Shown: piece by piece, positions 51,938 through 60,957 of the stretch
Position numbering within the stretch: position 1 is the stretch's first letter
Layout of the letters: every line of letters begins with the position of its first letter
Origin: Bacillus sp. V3B
GTDB taxonomy: Bacteria; Bacillota; Bacilli; Bacillales; Cytobacillaceae
Reading direction: 5' to 3'
Length of the DNA: 63,946 nucleotides
NCBI RefSeq assembly: GCF_024494465.1
Contig: NZ_JAETXM010000019.1
Location: 1-63,946 of the forward strand
Translations under genes and position numbers: made by a program
The notes under the pieces: model-generated
What the model was told of the DNA's origin: nothing
The model's input: the letters and a program-made list of their open reading frames with translations, nothing else
The model's database searches: none

Positions 51938-52168
51938 CACAACATTCACAAAGGGCATGTTACGAGTCTTTATACGATTGCAGAGGAAATTGCCCTTTTC
52001 GCGATGCCTCTTGTTGCAGCGGCTATTTCTAAGGTCGATGTTGCTGGAATCCTTTTATTAAATGCTTTTGTCGCTTTATGTGGATTTACCATGATGTTGA
52101 TTGTTTTTATTCGTAGTAAACGAGGTACTGTACATCAAGAGCTCTCGTTAAATGAACAGGCAAGCTAG
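51938..52168 (+). pseudogene. C-terminal remnant of a major facilitator superfamily transporter
   Basis: The frame reads KGHVTSLYTIAEEIALFAMP, then LVAAAISKVDVAGILLLNAF and MLIVFIRSKRG to a stop: one or two final membrane helices and a charged tail. No upstream coding sequence or start remains. It lies just before the biosynthetic operon and could be a relic of its former neighbour. Confidence 0.7.
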
Positions 52169-52375
52169 AGGAGAATCCAATAATCAAAAGTAGCAGTGTA
52201 AGCTAAAGGCTCACACTTCATTTTTATTTCTAGGAAGTCGCATCACAGTCACGTCTAGTATGATTTTGCTAGGTCCATTCGATTATAGGATACATCTTGA
52301 AAAATCTAGTGTCCTGTGTCAATATTTATGTATTGTAAAATAATTGGTGAATGATAGATATAGAGGAGATTTCGT

Positions 52376-53557
52376 ATGAATAATAAGGCAGTCATTTTAG
52401 GGAATAATTATTATATCGGCTTAAGTACAATGAGATGTTTAGGAAAAGAAGGGATACACACAGTTGCAGTTGATTATTCGAATGAAAACGCTTATGCTAC
52501 TAAATCAAAATATTGTTCGGAGAGGTTAATTTCCCCTCATTATAAGGAAGAAACCGAAAAATTCATCGAATTTTTAATCGATTATGCAAGCAAACAAAGT
52601 TCCCCACCCGTGCTTATTCCCTGTCACGATTCTTATGTAGAGGTCATTGACGAATATTTAGATGAATTAAAAGCGCATTACCTTATTCCTCAAACAGAAA
52701 AAGGTTTATACACGAAGACAATGGACAAGGAAATGCTGCATCAATTGGCCATAGAGAACGGGATGGCAGTTCCTGAAACGTTAGGGACAAATGAAGAAAA
52801 TCTTTTTGAAAAAGTAGATGAGAAGATTAAATATCCTTGTTTAGTTAAACCTACCGATTCACCTACCTTTGTATCGATCTTTAGAAGAAAACTATTTAAG
52901 GTTTATAATAGAGAAGAATTAATAGATGCTTTAGAAAAGGCGAAACAAGCGGATCAAGAGGTTATTATTCAACGAATTATTCCTGGGTTTGATGATCATA
53001 TGTATACGTTTGATGCTTATTTAAATCAGGATGCAAAAGTTACTCACTGGGTTACATGCAATAAATACCGTCAGTATCCCATTAATTTCGGTGCGTCTGT
53101 CTATACTGGACAAAAATATGTTCCTGAGCTTTATGAGATAGGATCAAAATTCTTAGAAAGTATTGGATTCAAAGGGTTTGTTGAGATTGAATTTAAAAAA
53201 GATGCTGAAACAGGAAAATTTTATTTAATTGAATTAAATGTGCGAATAACCAATCTGAATAATTTATTGTACAAGGTAGGCGTTAATTTTCCCTATATCA
53301 CATATAAAGAATTAACAGGTAATCCGTTGCCGCCAAAAGCAGTGAAAAGAGACACAAACCTTGTATTTTGGTATGCGTATGAAGATATACTAGCTATAAG
53401 AGACTATATAAAGACTGGACAACTTAAAGTTGGTGAAGTCATCAAGTCTTTATTTAAATCAAAAGCACATGCTATATGGGACTTGAAGGATCCTAAGCCA
53501 GCTTTTTCTTATGCGGGTATCATCACCGGAAAGATAGTTAAGAAAATTTTTAAATAG
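52376..53557 (+). CDS. ATP-grasp carboxylate-amine ligase (COG3919-like, possible D-aspartate ligase)
   Basis: The 393-residue protein has a pre-ATP-grasp domain (AVILGNNYYIGLSTMRCLGK), the ATP-grasp lid and core (YPCLVKPTDSPTF, EVIIQRIIPG) and the Mg-binding EIEFKKDAETG and LIELNVRITN. COG3919 includes E. faecium Aslfm, which adds D-Asp to the lysine side chain of peptidoglycan precursors. It heads a five-gene operon that also encodes a racemase, which makes a D-amino acid substrate likely. RAGAGGAGAT-type ribosome site. Substrate is inference. Confidence 0.75.
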   Translation: MNNKAVILGNNYYIGLSTMRCLGKEGIHTVAVDYSNENAYATKSKYCSERLISPHYKEETEKFIEFLIDYASKQSSPPVLIPCHDSYVEVIDEYLDELKAHYLIPQTEKGLYTKTMDKEMLHQLAIENGMAVPETLGTNEENLFEKVDEKIKYPCLVKPTDSPTFVSIFRRKLFKVYNREELIDALEKAKQADQEVIIQRIIPGFDDHMYTFDAYLNQDAKVTHWVTCNKYRQYPINFGASVYTGQKYVPELYEIGSKFLESIGFKGFVEIEFKKDAETGKFYLIELNVRITNLNNLLYKVGVNFPYITYKELTGNPLPPKAVKRDTNLVFWYAYEDILAIRDYIKTGQLKVGEVIKSLFKSKAHAIWDLKDPKPAFSYAGIITGKIVKKIFK

Positions 53558-53584
53558 TCATAAAGATATATTGGAGGCAGTCAT

Positions 53585-55063
53585 ATGTTACTAACCAAGG
53601 TAATTGATAATCTTGACTTTATCCAGATAAAGGGAAGCTTGGATAAAGAGGTAAGCTCTATCGCCTATGACTCTAGAGAAATAGCAGCAAACAGCGTGTT
53701 TGTTGCTATTTCTGGTTTTACTGTAGATGGTCATCAGTTTATAGGCAGAGCAATTGAAATGGGCGCAACGACCATCATTGTTGAAAAGGAGATTTCGGTA
53801 GAAGAGGATGTGACCATCCTTAAAGTGAAGGATTCGAGAAAAGCATTGGCTCGAATTTCAGCTAACTTCTATGACAATCCGACCGATAAATTAAATCTTA
53901 TTGGAATAACAGGGACCAACGGTAAGACATCGACCACCTACTTTATTAAATCGATCTTTGAACAGGCAAAAAAGTCAATTGGTCTTATTGGGACAATTGG
54001 AACCATCATCAACAATAAAGAATTAAAAAATAAAAACACAACCCCAGAATCACTAAACCTACAACAAATATTTTCAAAAATGGTAGATGCCGAAATAGAT
54101 GATTGTATTATGGAAGTATCATCACATGCCTTAAGTTTGAACCGAACAGCCTATAGTCGTTTTAATATGGGGGTATTTACAAATTTAACTCCTGATCATT
54201 TAGAACTTCATCATACGATGGAAGAATATTTTGAGGCGAAAGCCAAATTATTCAAGTTGACCAATGATTATAACATTGTGAATGTAGATGATGATTATGG
54301 GAGGAGGCTAATTGAGAAGATTCGGTCATATAAACCAAGATTGGTTACCTATGGAATTGAGAACAAAGCAGAGATATATGCCACAAATATCCATATAGAT
54401 AGTGAATTTTCCCAATATACATTACATACACCTGAAGGTACAATAGAAATCAAAGTAAATATACCTGGCGTTTTTAATGTGTATAATAGTTTAGCAGCGA
54501 TTGCCTGTGCTTATTGTAATAGGATTAATCTTCAAGATATTCAAAAAGGGATTCAATCTTTAGAACATATTAAAGGTAGACTTGAGACTATTTATAAAGA
54601 TGACGACAAAAAAGTAGTTGTCGATTTTGCCCATACGGAAGATGGTTTGGAAAAGGCGCTCAATACATTGCGATCCAATACAGAAGGTAGAGTTATTCTA
54701 GTCTTTGGCGTGTATGCAGCACCTGGAGAAGCTGGTAGAGATAAAAGAAGAGCAATGGGAAAGGTTGCAGCGAAACATGCTGATTTTTCAATTGTGACAT
54801 CTGATAATCCAAAGAATCAAGACCCCGATTTAATTATAAAAGAGATCGTTGAAGCGATTGAAGAAGAAAATGGTTCCTATATGGCGGTAGTGGATCGAAA
54901 AGAAGCGATTCGTTATGCCATTGAAATATGTGAAAAAGGTGATATTATTTTATTGGCTGGAAAAGGCCATGAAACGTCACAAGTAATTGGAAACAAAGAA
55001 ATTCCATTCAATGAAAAAGAAATTGTTCTGGAAATTGTTGGAGGAAATGGACAAATTGTATGA
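53585..55063 (+). CDS. MurE-like UDP-MurNAc-peptide ligase paralogue
   Basis: The 492 residues follow the MurE plan: N-domain (DSREIAANSVFVAISGFTVD), ATP loop GITGTNGKTSTT with Gly110-Lys114, TTPES for the UDP-MurNAc-dipeptide, EVSSHAL, and the Lys in EAKAKLF that is carbamylated in the family. The amino-acid selectivity motif is DNPK (407-410) instead of the DNPR that binds meso-diaminopimelate. This suggests a different third residue. It is far from the dcw cluster where the housekeeping murE would be. 27 bases from the ATP-grasp gene. Confidence 0.82.
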   Translation: MLLTKVIDNLDFIQIKGSLDKEVSSIAYDSREIAANSVFVAISGFTVDGHQFIGRAIEMGATTIIVEKEISVEEDVTILKVKDSRKALARISANFYDNPTDKLNLIGITGTNGKTSTTYFIKSIFEQAKKSIGLIGTIGTIINNKELKNKNTTPESLNLQQIFSKMVDAEIDDCIMEVSSHALSLNRTAYSRFNMGVFTNLTPDHLELHHTMEEYFEAKAKLFKLTNDYNIVNVDDDYGRRLIEKIRSYKPRLVTYGIENKAEIYATNIHIDSEFSQYTLHTPEGTIEIKVNIPGVFNVYNSLAAIACAYCNRINLQDIQKGIQSLEHIKGRLETIYKDDDKKVVVDFAHTEDGLEKALNTLRSNTEGRVILVFGVYAAPGEAGRDKRRAMGKVAAKHADFSIVTSDNPKNQDPDLIIKEIVEAIEEENGSYMAVVDRKEAIRYAIEICEKGDIILLAGKGHETSQVIGNKEIPFNEKEIVLEIVGGNGQIV

Positions 55064-55146
55064 AGGTTTGATTCATTTGCAAAGAATTCCTGTCTATACT
55101 CGTCTATTAAAGGAAAATAAGAAGGAAAAGGGTTGGGTTGCATAAT

Positions 55147-57051
55147 ATGTGTGGATTTGTTGGATTTGCTGATAGTGTGATTGGAATAGATAGTAGTAAA
55201 GTTATTAACGATATGATGGATACGATTAGACATAGAGGTCCCGATAGTGGGGACTTCTTTTCTGATGACCGTGTAACATTGGGCTTTAGAAGACTTAGTA
55301 TCATTGATTTATCAGAAGAAGGCAGTCAGCCAATGTACAATGAGGATGGTAGCCTTGTATTGGTTTTTAATGGGGAAATATATAATTATCAAGAGTTAAG
55401 AAGTGAATTGCTTAAAAAAGGACATATTTTTAAAAGTGATGCTGATAGTGAAGTGGTTGTACATGCTTATGAGGAATATGGTGTAGATTTATTACAGAAA
55501 GTAAGAGGTATGTTTGCCTTTGCCATATGGGATAAAAAGAGTGAAACAATGTTTTTGGCAAGGGACTTCTTTGGAATTAAGCCCTTGTACTATACTCAAA
55601 ATACGGTAGATAACTCGCTTATATTTGGTTCAGAAATAAAATCCTTTTTGAAACACCCTGCTTATAAAAAGGAGCTTAATAAGGATGCATTAAAGCCTTA
55701 TTTGACATTCCAATATTCTGTATTAGATGAAACCTTTTTTAAAGGTGTGTTCAAGCTGAAACCTGGACATTATATGATTTACAAAAAAGGTCAAATGGAA
55801 ATTAAGCCTTATTGGGATATAGACTTTAATGAAAAGGAAAAGGGTCTAGAGGATTACATTGAACAAATTAACAGCACGTTAAGAGAATCTGTTGCTTATC
55901 ATAAAATCAGTGATGTAAAGGTTGGTTCCTTTTTATCGGGCGGCGTGGACTCGAGTTATATTACAGCCTTATTAAAGCCTAATAAGACCTTTTCAATTGG
56001 TTTTCAGGATCACGAAGGAATTTTCAATGAAACGAATCTAGCAAAAGATCTTTCAGATATTCTAGAAATAGAGAACTACAAAAAGCTGATGAATGCGGAT
56101 GAGTGTTTTGAAAAGTTACCTACTATTCAATACCATATGGATGAACCACAATCTAATTTATCATCTGTACCGTTATATTTTCTAACAGAAATGGCCAGCA
56201 AGCACGTAACGGTTGTATTGTCTGGAGAAGGAGCAGATGAAATTTTTGGTGGTTATGCATGGTACCAAAAGTCTGCTAAATTACAAAAATATGAAAAAAT
56301 ACCTTATGCGATTCGACGTTCCATTTCACGAATCAGCGACCACCTTCCAAAAAATCAAATAACGAACTTTTTAGTGAAGGGTGGACAAAAGATAGAAGAG
56401 AAATTTATTGGAGAAGCGATTATTTTTGAAGAAGAAGAGGCTATGAACATTCTGCAAGATGACTACAAAAAGGGCCCTTCCGTTCAAAATATAACGAAAA
56501 AGGTATATGACCAGGTTAAAGATAAAGATGATGTGACCAAAATGCAATATCTCGATTTGAAACTTTGGTTGCCTGGGGATATTCTTTTAAAAGCGGATAA
56601 AATGAGTATGGCTCATTCCATTGAATTAAGGGTCCCGTTTTTAGATAAAGAAGTCATGTCAGTGGCTGAAGAATTACCAAGCAACTTAAGGGTCAATGAT
56701 GTCGATACCAAATATGCCTTAAGAGCGGCTTCCAAGGAGGTCCTTCCAGAAGAATGGGCAAAGAGAGAAAAGGTAGGATTCCCTGTTCCTCTTCGACATT
56801 GGTTAAGAGAGGAAAAGTATTATAATATTGTAAAAGAAGCATTCCAATCAGAAGTAACAAAAGAATTCTTCAATAGGGATGAGTTACTATCAATGCTTGA
56901 TGACCATTATACAGGAAAACATAATTATGCAAGAAATATTTGGACCGTTTATGTATTCCTAGTTTGGTATAATAAATTTTTTATAGAGTTAGAGGAGCAG
57001 GATTCTACCTCAACGGAAGTTGATAATACGATCCTGACAACAGTTTCTTGA
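55147..57051 (+). CDS. Asparagine synthetase, glutamine-hydrolysing (AsnB family)
   Basis: The start must be ATG 55147, because the amidotransferase nucleophile Cys2 follows Met (MCGFVGFAD). The glutaminase domain has RHRGPDSGDFF and FNGEIYNYQELR; the synthetase PP-loop is SFLSGGVDSSYI. 634 residues. AsnB-type enzymes also amidate non-asparagine carboxylates; for example AsnH amidates D-Asp in lactic acid bacterial peptidoglycan. In this operon amidation of a D-Asp branch, or of a peptide carboxylate, is more likely than asparagine supply. Confidence 0.88.
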   Translation: MCGFVGFADSVIGIDSSKVINDMMDTIRHRGPDSGDFFSDDRVTLGFRRLSIIDLSEEGSQPMYNEDGSLVLVFNGEIYNYQELRSELLKKGHIFKSDADSEVVVHAYEEYGVDLLQKVRGMFAFAIWDKKSETMFLARDFFGIKPLYYTQNTVDNSLIFGSEIKSFLKHPAYKKELNKDALKPYLTFQYSVLDETFFKGVFKLKPGHYMIYKKGQMEIKPYWDIDFNEKEKGLEDYIEQINSTLRESVAYHKISDVKVGSFLSGGVDSSYITALLKPNKTFSIGFQDHEGIFNETNLAKDLSDILEIENYKKLMNADECFEKLPTIQYHMDEPQSNLSSVPLYFLTEMASKHVTVVLSGEGADEIFGGYAWYQKSAKLQKYEKIPYAIRRSISRISDHLPKNQITNFLVKGGQKIEEKFIGEAIIFEEEEAMNILQDDYKKGPSVQNITKKVYDQVKDKDDVTKMQYLDLKLWLPGDILLKADKMSMAHSIELRVPFLDKEVMSVAEELPSNLRVNDVDTKYALRAASKEVLPEEWAKREKVGFPVPLRHWLREEKYYNIVKEAFQSEVTKEFFNRDELLSMLDDHYTGKHNYARNIWTVYVFLVWYNKFFIELEEQDSTSTEVDNTILTTVS

Positions 57052-57088
57052 TTTGACTTTAAAACTTTAAGAAGGACTGAGCTGGAAA

Positions 57089-57886
57089 TTGAAGAAAATA
57101 GTGATTATTGCTATTTTATTAGTCATGATCATCGCAATGGAAGCCTTCCTTATCGTGATGTTAATAAAATATAAAGAAAGTAATAGAGCAGATACGATAA
57201 ATGGGGATAGCTCTACATCTTCTGAATATGAAAAAAAATCCCAAGGGATAGATAAAGAAGAAACTGACACTATAGAATTATATATTCCAGTGGATACGGT
57301 TCTGCAATATCCTGAACTTCCCCATGGCTGTGAAATCACATCTTTAACGGCTATCCTAAATTATTATGGTTATAATGTGAGTAAAACAGAAATGTCAGAT
57401 ACCTATTTACCAAAACAGCCTTTTAAAAGGGTTGGTGACCAGTTATACGGGGCAAATCCTTTTAAGGCATATGCAGGGGAACCAAGAAGTACGGAAGGAT
57501 TTTTTGCTTATGCACCGCCTATAGTCGAGGCGGCAAATCGATATTTCGAAGATATTGGGGAAGATAATCGTTCGATTGATATCAGTGGTAGTTCTAGACA
57601 AGAAATGATGGAACTGTTAGATCAGGGAATTCCCGTTGTCATTTGGGTAACTTTAGATTTGTCACAACCCATATTAAGTGAGTCTTGGCATTTTCATGAT
57701 TCTAAAGAATATTTTCTTGCACCAAGTAACTTACATTCAGTTGTATTAAATGGATATAGTGGAAACCTAGTACATGTAATGGACCCGTTAAAAGGTCATA
57801 TAAGTCATGATGCAAATACATTTTTTCATTCTTATGAAGCATTAGGAAGTCAAGCTTTAATGATTGAGCCAAATGAATCGGAATAA
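57089..57886 (+). CDS. Membrane-anchored C39-like (YvpB-type) cysteine peptidase
   Basis: Residues about 4-27 form a signal anchor, followed by a Ser/Glu/Lys linker, so the catalytic domain is outside. The Peptidase_C39_2 domain has Cys81 in PELPHGCEITSLTAILNYYG, a His in LHSVVLNGY and an Asp in HVMDPLKG. It starts at TTG after GAAGGA. The 265 residues match YvpB-like proteins. Its place in the operon suggests it cuts or transfers the extracellular product. Confidence 0.82.
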   Translation: MKKIVIIAILLVMIIAMEAFLIVMLIKYKESNRADTINGDSSTSSEYEKKSQGIDKEETDTIELYIPVDTVLQYPELPHGCEITSLTAILNYYGYNVSKTEMSDTYLPKQPFKRVGDQLYGANPFKAYAGEPRSTEGFFAYAPPIVEAANRYFEDIGEDNRSIDISGSSRQEMMELLDQGIPVVIWVTLDLSQPILSESWHFHDSKEYFLAPSNLHSVVLNGYSGNLVHVMDPLKGHISHDANTFFHSYEALGSQALMIEPNESE

Positions 57887-57910
57887 TAAGATGGAAAAGA
57901 GGTGAACTGA

Positions 57911-58879
57911 ATGGAGTCAAAAGGGTTAGGTATTATAGGAGGAATGGGTCCTAAGGCAACATCTGTTTTTTTTGATAGTATTGTTGAAAATACAGATGCA
58001 AAGAAGGACCAAGATCATATCAATATGGTCATTCTGAATCATGCAACATTACCAGATCGAACAGATGCAATCTTAAATGGAAAAGATGAGCTTTTTTTGG
58101 ATTCCATAAGAAATGATATCGAACTCCTTGAGAAAGCAGGCGTTTCAAATATAGCGATCCCCTGTAATACATCACACTATTTTTACGATAAAATACAGGG
58201 AATGACAGATATTAATATCATAAATATGGTTGAAGAAACGATTAAAGAGATTTATGAAAGATACGGTAAAAATGCCAAAATTGGGGTTATGGCAACAAAT
58301 GGAACAATAAAAAGTGATGTTTATAAGAAGGTATGTCAGCAGTATGGCCTACAACTCTATTATCCAGATACCATCATTCAAGAACAGGTAATGGATATTA
58401 TTTACAACAAAGTCAAAAGTGATTTGAAAGTAGATAGTAATGAGATCAAGGATATTGTTTTTGATTTTATCTTTAAACATGAATGTAGCTGTGTTATTTT
58501 AGCTTGTACTGAATTGTCCTGTATTAACTTAAATGATGATGTGGCGAAATACTGTGTAGATGCGATGAAAGTCCTTGTTAAGAAGTCGATTGAATTGTCT
58601 GGGAAGCATATGGAGAACCATACCTTGGATGAGTTTTTGTCAGAGTCCTTTGCAAATGATCAATTTGTCCGAGAACTCAGACTCTCAAAAGAAGAATTGG
58701 AGTATGCAAAAAAAAAATACCCAAATGCTAGCTTTAAAATCATTTCAACAGAAGAAGATCGGAATGAGAAATGTTGGTGTGAAATAAACCTCCTTCCTCT
58801 CAGTAATGTTGAGAAAACTCTTTTAGAAGAGAATGAAGTTGAGGATAGGGAACAAAGGAAACAAAAGCTTGAAGTATAG
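57911..58879 (+). CDS. Aspartate/glutamate-type racemase with a C-terminal extension
   Basis: GIIGGMGPKATSVFFDSIV at the start and the two catalytic cysteines Cys85 (IPCNTSHYF) and Cys199 (LACTELSCI) place this in the cofactor-independent Asp/Glu racemase family. The family normally ends near residue 230; about 90 extra charged residues follow (HTLDEFLSESFAND onwards), of unknown role. Last gene of the operon; AGAGGTGAACTGA ribosome site. D-Asp or D-Glu supply is the likely role. Confidence 0.87.
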   Translation: MESKGLGIIGGMGPKATSVFFDSIVENTDAKKDQDHINMVILNHATLPDRTDAILNGKDELFLDSIRNDIELLEKAGVSNIAIPCNTSHYFYDKIQGMTDINIINMVEETIKEIYERYGKNAKIGVMATNGTIKSDVYKKVCQQYGLQLYYPDTIIQEQVMDIIYNKVKSDLKVDSNEIKDIVFDFIFKHECSCVILACTELSCINLNDDVAKYCVDAMKVLVKKSIELSGKHMENHTLDEFLSESFANDQFVRELRLSKEELEYAKKKYPNASFKIISTEEDRNEKCWCEINLLPLSNVEKTLLEENEVEDREQRKQKLEV

Positions 58880-58892
58880 GTGAATGTGTTCT

Positions 58893-58928
58893 AAAGGGTG
58901 ATAACTTTATCGGTTATTACCCTTTTTT
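58893..58928 (+). terminator. Terminator of the five-gene operon
   Basis: AAAGGGTGATAAC and GTTATTACCCTTT are complementary with a wobble and are followed by a T-run 14 bases after the racemase stop. Confidence 0.9.
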
Positions 58929-59038
58929 TGACCCATCTATTGATGGATGGTTATAGGTTGAATAAAGGGATATTCCTGAGGGAAAACAAAATAGACAAAA
59001 TAGATGAAAATCTTCAAGAAAACAAGCTCTTATTGAAT

Positions 59039-59168
59039 GGCTTTGTCAAACCATATTATTGATGCTTAAATGCCTGTAGTATAAGCGCCCATTAAGTTAT
59101 TCTATGAAATAAAACACATGGCTGCGTATATGAAAGGCGAATTTTTAACAATAATCATGAACACAGCC
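59039..59168 (+). repeat. B-type MITE-like repeat, copy 2
   Basis: GGCTTTGTCAAACCATATTA at the left and TCATGAACACAGCC at the right are imperfect inverted ends. The element is the inverse of copy 1 at 49604-49731. Confidence 0.7.
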
Positions 59169-59372
59169 TAATAAAAGGAAATGATTATGTTACTCAATTG
59201 ATTCTTTAGCTATTATTGTCGTTTTAAATTTATACTCTTTTCATGATAATTAAAACCAAATTTCTTTTAAATCCTGTCCACTCTAGTATATTATTGAATA
59301 ATGGTAGATCATTTTTAATCGTGATCATACATAAACAGTAAAGGTTGTTCGAATGTAAAAAGAAAGTAAATG

Positions 59373-59521
59373 TATATAAGTCCATATTAATTTTCCAACA
59401 TGAATTGTCGGTTGACCTGCTTGAATAAGCCTTTATGTACGAAGTAAAACATAAACAGTGAAAGGAGGTTAGTCGACAATGATTGGACTCTTATGTCGAT
59501 TTAATAAGTTGAATTTATATA
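59373..59521 (+). repeat. A-type repeat, copy 2, with a small open frame
   Basis: Arms TATAAGTCCA and TAAGTTGAAT match copy 1, but the core is inverted relative to it. It carries GTGAAAGGAGGT, a strong ribosome site, eight bases before ATG of a 15-codon frame (MIGLLCRFNKLNLYS). The arrangement resembles the 5' region of Bacillus holin-like toxin genes. The rest of the 58880-59539 gap (a 200-base A/T-rich stretch between B2 and A2) holds nothing I recognise. Confidence 0.65.
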
Positions 59522-59539
59522 GTTAAAGGACGGTAATAT

Positions 59540-60715
59540 ATGTCTCTAGATAATGAAAATAATATAACGAGAATCCATTTAGATGGGAAAGAATTTATTC
59601 TCATTGGAACGGCCCATGTATCGAAGCAGAGTGCGGAGCAAGTGAAGGAAGTAATTGAAACGGAAAGACCCGATTCTGTTTGTATCGAGTTGGATGAAGG
59701 GCGATATCAATCCATTACAGATGACAACAAGTGGAAAGATATGGACATCTTTAAAGTAATTAAAGAAAAGAAATCGACATTGCTTTTAATGAATCTTGCT
59801 TTATCTTCCTTTCAGAAACGGATGGCCAACCAGTTAGGAATTAATGCTGGGCAAGAGATGATTCAAGGGATTGAATCAGCGAAGGAAATGGATGCAAACC
59901 TAGTTTTAGCGGATAGAAATATTCAAATTACTTTTTCTCGTATTTGGCATAATGTAGGATTATGGGGGAAACTTCAACTTTTAACGCAAGTCATCTATAG
60001 TATTTTCAGTAGGGAAAGTATTTCAGAAGAAGAACTAGAAAAAATGAAATCCCAAGATATGCTCAATTCAATGCTTAGTGATTTCACGGAACATTTTCCT
60101 AAATTAAAAACTCCTCTTATTGATGAGCGGGATCAATATTTATCCCAAAAAATCAAAGAAGCTCCTGGAAATAAAATTGTGGCTGTTTTAGGTGCTGCCC
60201 ATGTTCCAGGTATTAAAGAAGAAATAAAAAGAAATCATGACCTAGAGGCGATCACTAAGCTCCCTCCAAAATCAAAGGCTCCTAAAATAATTGGCTGGAC
60301 TATTCCCATTATTATTATTGCGATGATTGTCTATACCTTTTATACAAATCCAACTGCTGGGATGCAGCAATTGATCAGTTGGTGGCTATGGAATGGGGGC
60401 TTATCTGCAATAGGCACAGCAATTGCCTTTGGCCATCCGCTTGCCATATTAACGGCCTTTATTGTAGCACCCATAACGTCCTTAGATCCAATAACCGCAG
60501 CAGGTTGGTTTACAGGACCTGTCCAAGCCTATTTTCGCAGACCAAATGTAAGGGATTTTGAAAGTCTTTCTGATGATGTTACGAGTGTGAAAGGGTTTTG
60601 GAATAATAAAGTAACTCGTATTCTACTTGTTGTTGTGTTTGCTAATTTAGGAAGTTCACTAGGGACTTTTATCGGTGGAGCCGATGTTGTCCGTCTGTTT
60701 ATAAATAGCTTATAA
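59540..60715 (+). CDS. TraB/PrgY family protein
   Basis: The TraB domain has the metal-site-like LIGTAHVSKQSAEQV (residues 21-35), CIELDEGRY and AVLGAAHVPGI. The TIKI/TraB/PrgY superfamily includes metalloproteases and PrgY, which blocks an enterococcal pheromone. The C-terminal 150 residues contain about four membrane helices (from IIGWTIPIIIIAMIVYTF). 391 residues. The peptide target is unknown; a role in inactivating extracellular peptides is possible. Its promoter probably lies in or next to the A-type repeat. Confidence 0.85.
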   Translation: MSLDNENNITRIHLDGKEFILIGTAHVSKQSAEQVKEVIETERPDSVCIELDEGRYQSITDDNKWKDMDIFKVIKEKKSTLLLMNLALSSFQKRMANQLGINAGQEMIQGIESAKEMDANLVLADRNIQITFSRIWHNVGLWGKLQLLTQVIYSIFSRESISEEELEKMKSQDMLNSMLSDFTEHFPKLKTPLIDERDQYLSQKIKEAPGNKIVAVLGAAHVPGIKEEIKRNHDLEAITKLPPKSKAPKIIGWTIPIIIIAMIVYTFYTNPTAGMQQLISWWLWNGGLSAIGTAIAFGHPLAILTAFIVAPITSLDPITAAGWFTGPVQAYFRRPNVRDFESLSDDVTSVKGFWNNKVTRILLVVVFANLGSSLGTFIGGADVVRLFINSL

Positions 60716-60902
60716 GTTATGAGTGTTTATCTGAAAATAAATATAACGTTCATGTTGAGAACGTTCTGTAAGAAACAACAGAGGATTTTGTTCACTGTTG
60801 TTTTTTATCTCTGAATTCAAATATTTTAAACAACGGTATATTTAAAATAGTAAAAAAGTCATAAAGTTAAATATAAAACATCGTTAATTTAATTATATAT
60901 AG

Positions 60903-60957
60903 AAAGAAAAGAGGAGAGTAGTTATCGGGGGAGAATAACTACTCTCCTCTTTTCTTT
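60903..60957. terminator. 23-bp perfect inverted repeat before the flavodiiron operon
   Basis: Positions 60903-60925 are the exact reverse complement of 60935-60957, with a nine-base CGGGGGAGA loop. The T-rich 3' side could terminate traB transcription; the stem is unusually long for that. The rest of the 60716-61089 gap shows nothing else clear. Confidence 0.75.
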
